Assembly: GCA_944388965.1 (NCBI GenBank)
Contig: CALXKL010000001.1
Span: 62,001 to 126,000, forward strand
DNA: 64,000 bases
Direction of reading: 5' to 3'
From: an uncultured Spirochaetales bacterium
GTDB lineage: Bacteria > Spirochaetota > Spirochaetia > Sphaerochaetales > Sphaerochaetaceae
How positions within the stretch are numbered: position 1 is the first letter of the stretch; each line of letters starts with the position of its first letter. The notes beneath the pieces are model-generated. The model had not been told where the DNA came from and did no database searches. It worked only from the letters and a program-made list of their open reading frames with translations. This document shows, piece by piece, positions 18,144-25,014 of this stretch. The position numbers were made by a program, and so were the translations under genes.

Positions 18144-18554
18144 ATGGCAAAGGATATTGCAGGATACACGGACAGACAGATGATGAAGGACTTCGACAGG
18201 ATGCTCGACTCCTTCTTCGGACATGCGGACAGGATGCCCAGCGTGGACATCAGGCAGGACAGGGATTCCTACGTGGTGAGGGCCCGGGTGGCGGGGTACA
18301 GGCCGGACGAGCTCAATGCGTACGTCGAGGACCACGTGCTGCACATCGTGGGACGCAGGGCCGATGAGGAGAAGGGAAACAGGAAGTACATCACCCGCGA
18401 ACGCAGATGCGAGAGCTTCGAGAGGAGCTTCACGCTGCCCGAGGACGCCGACGAGCAGAGGCTGGAGGCGAGCTGCAGGAAGGGTGTGCTGGAGCTGGTG
18501 GTCCCGAAGAAGGCGAAGGCCGAGCCCAGAAGGATAGAGGTGAAGGTCAACTGA
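18144..18554 (+). CDS. Small heat-shock protein, Hsp20 family
   Basis: ATP-independent holdase. 136 residues from the ATG at 18144 with AGGAGG (18132-18137). The alpha-crystallin domain runs from about residue 32 to the end: PSVDIRQDRDSYVVRARVAGY, VLHIVGRR, RSFTLPEDAD, and the closing GVLELVVPKKA. The N-terminal arm is short. A second hsp20 follows 28 bp downstream. A sigma-54-like promoter lies before it; no CIRCE element is visible. Confidence 0.93.
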   Translation: MAKDIAGYTDRQMMKDFDRMLDSFFGHADRMPSVDIRQDRDSYVVRARVAGYRPDELNAYVEDHVLHIVGRRADEEKGNRKYITRERRCESFERSFTLPEDADEQRLEASCRKGVLELVVPKKAKAEPRRIEVKVN

Positions 18555-18582
18555 GACCTGTGATGATAGGAGGATAGGCAAG

Positions 18583-19005
18583 ATGAGATACTATTACACG
18601 AGCGACCCGTTCAACGGGCTCTTCGACGATCTTTTCGGAAGCTGGAGCGACAGCGGTAGGAGGTTTCCTCCTGTGGACCTGTACGAGACGGACAAGGCGT
18701 ACGTGATCGAGATGGAGGTGGCCGGATACGGCGAGGACGAGGTGAGGCTGCATGTGGACAGGCACGTCCTTGAGATCTCGAGCGAGGGGGTGAAGGAGGC
18801 CGAGGACAGGAGCTATCTGACCCACGAGATCCACACGCCGGCGTTCAGGAGGAGCTTCAGCCTGCCGGAGAACGTCGACGAGGGGGCGATAGAGGCGTCG
18901 TACGACAACGGAATGCTGGTCGTCACGATTCCCAAGAAGGCCGAGGCGCAGGCGAGGAGGATAGAGGTGAGGATCGCCTCTCCAGCCGAAGGCGAAAAGG
19001 CCTGA
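18583..19005 (+). CDS. Small heat-shock protein, Hsp20 family (second copy)
   Basis: 140 residues, with its own AGGAGG (18570-18575). The alpha-crystallin domain includes PPVDLYETDKAYVIEMEVAGY, VLEISSEGV, RSFSLPENVDEG and GMLVVTIPKKAEAQ. It shares the same layout with the upstream copy but is clearly diverged, so the pair is an old duplication likely forming mixed oligomers. Followed by an 11-bp stem terminator. Confidence 0.93.
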   Translation: MRYYYTSDPFNGLFDDLFGSWSDSGRRFPPVDLYETDKAYVIEMEVAGYGEDEVRLHVDRHVLEISSEGVKEAEDRSYLTHEIHTPAFRRSFSLPENVDEGAIEASYDNGMLVVTIPKKAEAQARRIEVRIASPAEGEKA

Positions 19006-19082
19006 TGAAGGAAGACATATGAGGAGATCCGTCCGGGAGGGGCTGCCCACACACGGCCATCCGGATGGATTGATGGATGCGG

Positions 19083-19124
19083 GATGCCGCCGGGGAACCT
19101 GGGAGAGAGGAATCCGGCGGCATC
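19083..19124 (+). terminator. Terminator after the hsp20 pair
   Basis: GATGCCGCCGG (19083-19093) pairs perfectly with CCGGCGGCATC (19114-19124), followed by TTCGTGTCTTC. Confidence 0.65.
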
Positions 19125-19252
19125 TTCGTGTCTTCAGGGGCTGAAGAGTAAACGCGCGTGGTTTATCGAATGGAATCTGGTAAGCTGGAATGCGGGTGTA
19201 CGGACATGACAAGAAGACTGAATATTCGGTCCTCGTCTAGAGGCAATCATGC

Positions 19253-19284
19253 CTTCTGTCCTTCGGGTAATCGGAGGACAGAAG
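19253..19284 (-). terminator. Hairpin downstream of the XRE regulator gene
   Basis: CTTCTGTCCT (19253-19262) pairs perfectly with AGGACAGAAG (19275-19284). It lies about 30 bp past the minus-strand regulator stop. The U-run is poor, so termination is likely but not certain. Confidence 0.5.
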
Positions 19285-19314
19285 ATTCCCTCCCGGTGAG
19301 GGGAAGTACCCGGC

Positions 19315-19614
19315 TCACATTTCAAAACCTTTGTCGACGAGCTTGTGGATCAGTTTTTTCAGCTCTTCTTTCGAATCGAGTGCGGAGGATGCATATTCCT
19401 CCTGATTGTCGTGAAACAGCTGCTGTACCGGAACATCCAGTGCCAGGGATATCTTCTCGATGGTGGTGAGGGTGGGGTTCCTGCGACCTGACTCGATGTC
19501 GCCGATCATTCCCGGAGACAGGTCGGCAAGTTCTGCAAGCATCACCTGGGTAAGGCCTTTCTGCTTCCTTATCGCCTTGAGGTTCTCGATGAATATCTCG
19601 CTTGCAAGTCGCAT
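19315..19614 (-). CDS. XRE family transcriptional regulator
   Basis: 99 residues. The HTH spans about residues 10-65: NLKAIRKQKGLTQVMLAELADLSPGMIGDIESGRRNPTLTTIEK is split over the usual five helices, with the C-terminal tail EELKKLIHKLVDKGF probably for dimerisation. It is divergent from the Big2 lipoprotein, and a 22-bp near-palindrome sits between them. A perfect TATAAT lies seven bases before the ATG with no Shine-Dalgarno, which suggests leaderless translation. Probably an autoregulator and repressor of the lipoprotein. Confidence 0.88.
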   Translation of the reverse strand: MRLASEIFIENLKAIRKQKGLTQVMLAELADLSPGMIGDIESGRRNPTLTTIEKISLALDVPVQQLFHDNQEEYASSALDSKEELKKLIHKLVDKGFEM

Positions 19615-19620
19615 AGGAGA

Positions 19621-19626
19621 ATTATA
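19621..19626 (-). promoter_or_regulatory. -10 box of the XRE gene, leaderless-type
   Basis: A perfect TATAAT on the minus strand, seven bases before the ATG at 19614, so +1 would fall on the A of the ATG. The -35 is not clear (AGTAAA at 17 bp). Confidence 0.5.
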
Positions 19627-19649
19627 GGAAAAGTCGCCATGTCTTTTAC

Positions 19650-19678
19650 TTCACTATAGCGAGTGTACACGCTATAAT
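19650..19678 (+). promoter_or_regulatory. Promoter of the Big2 lipoprotein
   Basis: TTCACT (19650-19655), exact 17-bp spacer, TATAAT (19673-19678). The spacer is occupied by a near-perfect palindrome (19655-19676), the expected place for repressor binding. Confidence 0.6.
19655..19676. promoter_or_regulatory. Palindromic operator candidate between XRE and lipoprotein genes
   Basis: TATAGCG (19655-19661) and CGCTATA (19670-19676) are perfect inverted arms; the eight central bases are nearly symmetric too. The site overlaps the -35 to -10 region of the lipoprotein promoter and is upstream of the regulator's own -10. Confidence 0.55.
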
Positions 19679-19696
19679 TGCCATCGCAGGATTTTT

Positions 19697-19750
19697 CTCG
19701 GAGTGTTTTGACTTCCGCTGCAGACAACAGCGGAGCCTTCCTGCTCCGAG
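19697..19750 (+). promoter_or_regulatory. Nested two-stem structure in the lipoprotein leader
   Basis: An outer stem CTCGGAG (19697-19703) with CTCCGAG (19744-19750) encloses an inner stem TCCGCTG (19714-19720) with CAGCGGA (19728-19734). It ends 12 bases before the ribosome-binding site of the lipoprotein gene, so it may affect mRNA stability or translation. Confidence 0.5.
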
Positions 19751-19775
19751 GTGGGCTGTGAAGAGGAGAGATGAG

Positions 19776-21773
19776 ATGATTTCAAGATCGGTCAGGAGGA
19801 TTGCCGTCGTCATCGGGCTTTCATTGATGCTGTTCGCCATGACGGCCTGCGAAGAGAAGATCGAACAGCCGCCACAGGGTACACCCGAGCCGCCTCAGGA
19901 GACCGTGGTCGAGAATAGATACCCTGATTGGGCGATCGGGAACTTCAAGGGATCCGTTGGCATCGACATGCCGGTCCTGATGGAGCTGTTCCTCACATCG
20001 GATGGAAAGACGGTGAGGATATTCTCGTTCATGGCTGGAGTCTTCGTCGGGGAGTCTGGCGTAATCGATATATCGAGTGCAGAACTCAGGCTTGAGAACG
20101 ATTCCGTCCTGACGATCGTCTCGACGGATCAGGGGACTGGAGTAGTCGGCAATATGGTTCTGACCAGAATCGAGGGCGGATTGCATGTGATGTTCTCATC
20201 GCCTGAAGAGAGCCTCGAGGTTTCAGGAGATCTCCTTGCGACGGACGAGCCTGCGCCGAACCCCGTCCAGCGAATCGAGATAGACGGTAAAGATGGAGAA
20301 AACGCAATTTATGTGGATGTGGGTGAAGAGCGTACTCTGACATACACCATATACCCGGAGGATGCGGATCCGGCCGAGTTCATCTGGGAATCAAGCTATC
20401 CTGACGAGATTGACATCGACAAGACGACCGGTCAGCTTGATGTGCAGGGCGATATACTTGATTCGGTTTTGATCACAGTCAAAGGAACCGGAATACTCGC
20501 CAATATAGAGGACTCATGCACTGTCTACATCTGCAAACCGATCGAGAGCATCGAGCTCACATGCACAGGTGAGAACAGAAGTCTTCATATAGGTCAGACG
20601 CTTGCGTTCTTCTCCTCTGCCTCTCCTTCCGGTTCCTTTAGCGCCTACTACGAATGGAATTCATCCGATAGCGCGGTCGTCACCATAGACGAAAGCGGAA
20701 ACGCAGAAGCTGTGGGAGAGGGGAAGGCCACGATAACGGTCACTGCCAGAGGAGTCACATCTGATGGGCTTGAAATCGAGGTCATCGGCATAGATTCGGT
20801 CACGCTATCGGAGTCTCAGCATGAAATGCAGCTGGGCGAGACATTCCAGCTGGATGCGACGGTCGATCCCGATTACGGATACGACAAGAGCAGAATCACA
20901 TGGACGAGCGACAATCCGGATGTCGCCAAGGTGGAGAACGGCCTTGTGACAGCTTTGGCGGAGGGAACGGCGAACATCACCGCAACAGCGGATGGTGTGG
21001 AATCCCAGGCCTGCAGGATCACGGTGCTTGATCCATATGTCCAGCTTCCTGTCGATTCATTCCATGCGCCTGAGTGGATCGTGGGCGAGTATGTCTCGGA
21101 TTTGCCTAGGCAGTATGAGATCCAGGGGGTCCGGGAGCCGGTGGAAATGACACAATACCTTTCGGTCACCGACAATGGTCTGCAGAATCTGGTCGACTGT
21201 GGTGATGCTCTCTATGACCACCTGGCTTACGGAAAGTCCGGCTTCACGATCACGAAGCAGGAGGCGAATACCACAAAATGGAACATACACTATGAGTGGG
21301 AACGTTCTAACATGAAGACAATCAAGGGAGAGATCCGGATGAGTCTGTCCAATGACGTTGTGACAATGGATATCGAAGACAACGTCGGCTTTGAAGAGTC
21401 GTTCGAGTTCATGGAGAAAGCGGTCCCCGAAAAGCCGATCCTGAGCGAGAGTGACCTCTATGTCATAAACTGGTGCAGTTATCTTTCTACCGTCGTTGAA
21501 GAACGGCCATTGCCGGAAGGTGTGAGCGAAACATCGCCAGATGTATATACGTTATCGGGATACGAGATGCGGGTTTCTCCTGATGATGTGTTCACCGTGG
21601 ACGGGACGGTATGCACCAACATGATGAATTCGTATTATGACGTGGTCATAGACGGACATGACGTCGAATGGCATGCAGGCTCCATCGATATCATTCCGGA
21701 TAATCCGGTGCAGCTGTTTTCCTACGTGTATGATGGAATGAATCTGCAGCTTCCCGTGTTGTGGACGAGTTGA
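19776..21773 (+). CDS. Lipoprotein with bacterial Ig-like (Big2) repeats
   Basis: 665 residues from the ATG at 19776, behind GAGGAG at 19763-19768. A signal peptide with hydrophobic VVIGLSLMLFAMTAC ends in a relaxed spirochaetal lipobox (Cys after TA), followed by a Pro-rich linker. About three Big2-like domains lie in the middle, seen by repeated SDNPDVAKVENGLVTALAEG-type strands (also DSAVVTIDESGNAEAVGEG and PVQRIEIDG). The C-terminal third is unassigned. It is probably surface-exposed or periplasmic. Regulated, by inference, by the divergent XRE protein. Confidence 0.82.
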   Translation: MISRSVRRIAVVIGLSLMLFAMTACEEKIEQPPQGTPEPPQETVVENRYPDWAIGNFKGSVGIDMPVLMELFLTSDGKTVRIFSFMAGVFVGESGVIDISSAELRLENDSVLTIVSTDQGTGVVGNMVLTRIEGGLHVMFSSPEESLEVSGDLLATDEPAPNPVQRIEIDGKDGENAIYVDVGEERTLTYTIYPEDADPAEFIWESSYPDEIDIDKTTGQLDVQGDILDSVLITVKGTGILANIEDSCTVYICKPIESIELTCTGENRSLHIGQTLAFFSSASPSGSFSAYYEWNSSDSAVVTIDESGNAEAVGEGKATITVTARGVTSDGLEIEVIGIDSVTLSESQHEMQLGETFQLDATVDPDYGYDKSRITWTSDNPDVAKVENGLVTALAEGTANITATADGVESQACRITVLDPYVQLPVDSFHAPEWIVGEYVSDLPRQYEIQGVREPVEMTQYLSVTDNGLQNLVDCGDALYDHLAYGKSGFTITKQEANTTKWNIHYEWERSNMKTIKGEIRMSLSNDVVTMDIEDNVGFEESFEFMEKAVPEKPILSESDLYVINWCSYLSTVVEERPLPEGVSETSPDVYTLSGYEMRVSPDDVFTVDGTVCTNMMNSYYDVVIDGHDVEWHAGSIDIIPDNPVQLFSYVYDGMNLQLPVLWTS

Positions 21774-21805
21774 GGACAGCACTGCCCCATCAACCTGATG
21801 ATATC

Positions 21806-21832
21806 CGCCACCGGTCCCATATGCCGGTGGCG
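21806..21832. terminator. Bidirectional hairpin between lipoprotein and GH2-like gene
   Basis: CGCCACCGG (21806-21814) pairs perfectly with CCGGTGGCG (21824-21832), in the short gap between two convergent genes. Confidence 0.6.
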
Positions 21833-21903
21833 ATGTGCTTTCAGCGCCCTGTTGCGTCAGATCTTGAAGAGTCCGTCATGCACTTGATGTGAAAGCCTAC
21901 GCA

Positions 21904-24327
21904 TCACCTCGTCGGCATGCTCGCCCAGTAAAGGTCGTATGTCTTCAGGGCCTTTCTGAAGTCATCCAGCAAGATATCGTCGTCACAGATGAACGTGACG
22001 GTCTTCTGTGCCGTCGGCCTGATCGAGAACAGGTTCTCGCTGAACGTGCCTCTGAGGTCTCCTGCATCGAGATAAACCTGGAATGCAGGATAGGTGCAGC
22101 TGACGGTACAGGTGAAGTTCCGTCCCGTCTTCACGACATCCACCTTGAGCTGTGGATCGACGAAGCGGCATCTCTTGGGCTCCTCCAGGAGCACCAGGTC
22201 CTCGCGGTAGATGTCCGGAGTGGAGAGCTTGACGTAGGCGAACGCCTCTGCAGGATTCCTTATGAACGACGAGTATTCCGTACGGCAGATGTCGGTCAGC
22301 GAGCGTGGAGGAAGCACCTTCCTGAACACCTGCATCTTCAGCTTGTCGCCATGGAAGGAGGAGAACTTCAGCGAGACCTTGACCTCCTGCTCCCCGCTGC
22401 TGTCGTTCAGGGCCATGACCGTCACGTAGCCATCCTTCCTGAGGCAGACGGTGGTTATCGGGGCAAAGATGTTCCTCATCTGGTACATCAGCATCTTCCA
22501 CTTGCCGCTGTGCTCGATGGCACTCTCGTCGGCTGCCGGGTAGCTTGATGTCAGCGCCTTGATGAACAGCCCCATGCATCTGGACCCATGGCTCCTGTAG
22601 CGGTCCACCATCGACGATATGGTCTCCGCCTGCACCAGCTGGGACAGGTAGATCATCTTCTCCAGACTGTCCGGGAAGCGGTAGTGCACGAGTATCGAGG
22701 AGACTATCAGGGAGAAGGCCCCATGCATGCTCTGATGCTTCATCATGCTGTCGGTCGCGATGTTCAGCTCCCCGTCCTCGCAGTACCGCCTGACCGTCGT
22801 GAGCGATGGGATGGAGGGGAACGAGAACGACGATACGAACCTGGGTACGTCGTCACCATCCCTTTCAAGCGTCTCCAGAGTGGAGTTGTCCTGACTGTAT
22901 GAAAGACCGTATGAGACGGACTCATGCGTCCTCACCGTCGTCACGGTCTCCTCTATGCCGGAGTGCGGCACATAGACGAGCGAGGGGGCAAGCCTGCGCA
23001 TCGCATTCTCTACGACTCCGTTGTTCAGCCGGTCGTATTCGACCATCCCTCTGGAATCCAGGTCGGGAAGTGCAGGCGAGCCACCGCCACACATCAGCAC
23101 GATGGACGGATGGCTCTTGAGACGGAGTATCTGGTATTCGAGCTCCTGTTCGACCTCTGTCCTGAACTCCTGCGTCTGCGGATACCTGGCCTCGTCGAAC
23201 ATGAAGTCCTGCCAGACCATGAGACCGAGCCTGTCGCAGCTGTCGTAGAACACCTCGCTCTCGTAGGCGCTGGAGCAGTGGACACGCACGGCGTTGAATC
23301 CGACCTGGAGAGCGCTCTGCAGCGCCCTTATGCATCTGGTCGGGCTGATCGTAGAGGCCAGCAGGTCCAGTCCCGTCCATACGACCCCCTTCACGAAGAC
23401 GGGACAGTCGTTCACGTACAGCGTGAACCGGCGCCCATGCTCATCGGGGGAATTGTCCAGATGTACCGTCCTGAAGGCTATCATGCGCTTGTCGCTATGC
23501 GATGCGAACGAGATGTCCATGGGATACAGGTGCTGGCCGCCGAGACCTGCGGGGTACCAGCGTGCCACATCCTCTTCGGGAATCGTGAACGTGAACGAGT
23601 AGTATCCGTTGCCAGGTGTCACGTGCGTGACCGTGCACTCGCTTCTGAGCGCTATGCTTACGTTGAAGTCGACGTCGCATTCCCTGAACACGTCGGCGGT
23701 GATCTCCACCTTCATGATCCAGTTGTGGTCCACAAGGCGCGGGATGCAGTTCCAGCTCTTCACGATGAGCGTGTCATCGACCACCAGCCTGACCGGTTCG
23801 TATATTCCGACAGGAGTTATGGAGTAGGGGCCGAAGTGTCGTGCACACTTGCGTACCAGGGCCTGGCGCGGCAGGGATGGCGAGAGGTCCTGCCTCCTGT
23901 CGAGCTCCTTCTCGAGCGGGTCGAAGACGATCTGGATGGTGTTCTCGCCATCCTCAAGGGCCGGGGTGACGTCGAACATGTAGCGGGCGAAGGCGTTCGA
24001 CATGCGCCCAATCGACCTTCCGTTCACCATGACGGTGGCGAACGTGTCCACCGACGAAAGCACGAGCGTGCATACGTCGGATGGCCTTCTGCCGACTGTG
24101 AAGGTGTTCGACACGGACCATCTGCAGCAGGATATGAAACGGCTCGAGAGCGCGTTCTCGCCCTTGCAGGGATCGGCTATGAAGCCGCCTGCCTGGAGGG
24201 CGCTGTGAATGTCGAACGGCAATGTGACCTCCACCTGTCTTCCGCACAATGACGGGCAGTGGAGTCTGAGGATATCTTCATCCAGGCACCTGAGAGTCCA
24301 GGAGCCTTCAAGCACTATTGTCTCCAT
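21904..24327 (-). CDS. Glycoside hydrolase family 2 (beta-mannosidase-like) protein lacking both catalytic glutamates
   Basis: 807 residues with the beta-mannosidase order: N-terminal sugar-binding domain, immunoglobulin-like domain, then a TIM barrel with PVFVKGVVWTG, the SEVFYDSCDRLGLMVWQDFMF block and RLKSHPSIVLMCGGG. In active enzymes the acid/base is the Glu of SGNNE and the nucleophile is the Glu of SEFG. Here these positions are Ser417 (CGGGSP) and Ser500 (FVSSFSFPS), and the RVWGGG motif reads RVHCSS. The reading frame is intact, so it is probably a pseudoenzyme retained for binding, not a broken gene. No signal peptide is seen. Confidence 0.78.
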   Translation of the reverse strand: METIVLEGSWTLRCLDEDILRLHCPSLCGRQVEVTLPFDIHSALQAGGFIADPCKGENALSSRFISCCRWSVSNTFTVGRRPSDVCTLVLSSVDTFATVMVNGRSIGRMSNAFARYMFDVTPALEDGENTIQIVFDPLEKELDRRQDLSPSLPRQALVRKCARHFGPYSITPVGIYEPVRLVVDDTLIVKSWNCIPRLVDHNWIMKVEITADVFRECDVDFNVSIALRSECTVTHVTPGNGYYSFTFTIPEEDVARWYPAGLGGQHLYPMDISFASHSDKRMIAFRTVHLDNSPDEHGRRFTLYVNDCPVFVKGVVWTGLDLLASTISPTRCIRALQSALQVGFNAVRVHCSSAYESEVFYDSCDRLGLMVWQDFMFDEARYPQTQEFRTEVEQELEYQILRLKSHPSIVLMCGGGSPALPDLDSRGMVEYDRLNNGVVENAMRRLAPSLVYVPHSGIEETVTTVRTHESVSYGLSYSQDNSTLETLERDGDDVPRFVSSFSFPSIPSLTTVRRYCEDGELNIATDSMMKHQSMHGAFSLIVSSILVHYRFPDSLEKMIYLSQLVQAETISSMVDRYRSHGSRCMGLFIKALTSSYPAADESAIEHSGKWKMLMYQMRNIFAPITTVCLRKDGYVTVMALNDSSGEQEVKVSLKFSSFHGDKLKMQVFRKVLPPRSLTDICRTEYSSFIRNPAEAFAYVKLSTPDIYREDLVLLEEPKRCRFVDPQLKVDVVKTGRNFTCTVSCTYPAFQVYLDAGDLRGTFSENLFSIRPTAQKTVTFICDDDILLDDFRKALKTYDLYWASMPTR

Positions 24328-24334
24328 GACATGA

Positions 24335-24364
24335 AGTATAACAGGGGAAGACAGTTAGGAACAA
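24335..24364 (-). promoter_or_regulatory. Promoter of the GH2-like gene, leaderless-type
   Basis: Minus strand TTGTTC (24364-24359), 18-bp spacer, TATACT (24340-24335), then seven bases to the ATG. No Shine-Dalgarno is present. Confidence 0.5.
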
Positions 24365-24402
24365 AGAAAAATCGGCCTGGAAGTCTGACCATATCCCGCA
24401 AC

Positions 24403-24471
24403 CTTGACTGCCATTTGTCGTGAAGATAACATCAAGACGTAAAGAGGCTCCGCCGATGAACGGTAGCCTCA
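24403..24471 (+). repeat. Antitoxin-type direct repeat, copy A (orphan)
   Basis: 69 bp that match copy B (24623-24691) at 63 positions. It contains its own promoter, TTGACT (24404-24409), 17-bp spacer, TAACAT (24427-24432), and the downstream GAGGC...GCCTC hairpin. Similarity to copy B fades after this; a short ATAAGCCG match remains. No toxin-like small gene is found opposite it, so it looks like an antitoxin RNA gene that lost, or never had, its toxin. The rest of 24472-24622 holds no gene I can support. Confidence 0.65.
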
Positions 24472-24622
24472 GATCATCAGATCGACATAAGCCGCCTATG
24501 GACCGGGTATACAAAACGATACGAACCCAGATAATAGCAGCAAGACATCAGGTCTATCAAAGAACCGGCAAGAGGACACCATCCTCTACAGGGAGGAGAT
24601 GAATTGCCGTATCAATCGTGTT

Positions 24623-24691
24623 CTTGACTGCCATTTGCCGTGAAGATAAGATTAAGATGTAAAGAGGCACTGCCGATGAACGGTAGCCTCA
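24623..24691 (+). repeat. Antitoxin-type direct repeat, copy B (paired with toxin)
   Basis: Second copy of the 69-bp repeat with six differences from copy A. It holds the promoter and 5' hairpin of the antisense RNA described at 24659-24745. Confidence 0.75.
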
Positions 24692-24745
24692 TCCAATTCA
24701 AGCGAATAAGCCGTCTTGGTTGAAGCAGGGCGGCTTATCTTATAA
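24659..24745 (+). ncRNA. Antisense antitoxin RNA of the type I toxin-antitoxin locus
   Basis: Predicted from a strong promoter, TTGACT (24624-24629), 17-bp spacer, TAAGAT (24647-24652), with +1 near 24659. The RNA has a 5' hairpin (GAGGC 24664-24668 with GCCTC 24686-24690) and ends in a terminator stem ATAAGCCG (24706-24713) with CGGCTTAT (24731-24738) and a U-rich tail. Its 3' end overlaps the stop codon and last codons of the small toxin gene on the other strand. This 3'-overlap layout is that of TxpA/RatA and BsrG/SR4 in Bacillus. Not shown experimentally. Confidence 0.65.
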
Positions 24746-24803
24746 CCGAAACAACAAGCGTGATAATCGCGATCACGATCATCAGAGTCTCATAGTCGCT
24801 CAT
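24735..24803 (-). CDS. Small hydrophobic type I toxin, putative holin-like toxin family
   Basis: 22 residues, starting MSDYETLMIVIAII and ending VVSVIR, so an N-terminal polar cap, a single membrane helix and a basic end. The start ATG at 24803 follows an excellent AAGGAGGTG (24819-24811) in the context GGAGGTGATGTCCTATG typical of this toxin family. An antisense RNA gene overlaps its 3' end. Such peptides damage the membrane when not silenced. Too short for usual gene finders; the combination of ribosome-binding site, helix and antisense RNA makes it convincing. Confidence 0.72.
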   Translation of the reverse strand: MSDYETLMIVIAIITLVVSVIR

Positions 24804-24835
24804 AGGACATCACCTCCTTCATCATCTTTCGACAA

Positions 24836-24858
24836 GTCGGGAAGCAACGCCTCCCGAC
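24836..24858 (-). promoter_or_regulatory. Hairpin in toxin mRNA leader
   Basis: GTCGGGA (24836-24842) and TCCCGAC (24852-24858) form a perfect 7-bp stem about 17 nt upstream of the toxin Shine-Dalgarno on the minus strand. Leader structure commonly limits translation of type I toxins; the role here is inferred. Confidence 0.5.
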
Positions 24859-24916
24859 ATCCGTCTACCGAACTCTTCGAGAGGCTACCGTCCACCGTTA
24901 TGGCAGTGCCTGAGGC

Positions 24917-24946
24917 AGTATAGCAGAAGCGTCATGGGAGAGGCAA
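24917..24946 (-). promoter_or_regulatory. Candidate promoter of the type I toxin
   Basis: Minus strand TTGCCT (24946-24941), 18-bp spacer, TATACT (24922-24917). It gives a toxin mRNA leader of about 107 nt. Confidence 0.45.
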
Positions 24947-25001
24947 TGAACGCATTTACCGAGCGTGATGCATGGCTGTGTCCCATTTCCCCTTTTCCTG
25001 T

Positions 25002-25007
25002 TACAAT
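25002..25007 (+). promoter_or_regulatory. -10 box of nadE, leaderless-type
   Basis: TACAAT lies exactly seven bases before the ATG at 25015. The -35 is unclear. Confidence 0.35.
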
Positions 25008-25014
25008 TCCAGGC

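Noticed and set aside
24308-24514. A 68-codon minus-strand frame across the orphan antitoxin copy
   Set aside because: No ribosome-binding site and no toxin-like hydrophobic helix; it overlaps the GH2-like promoter.
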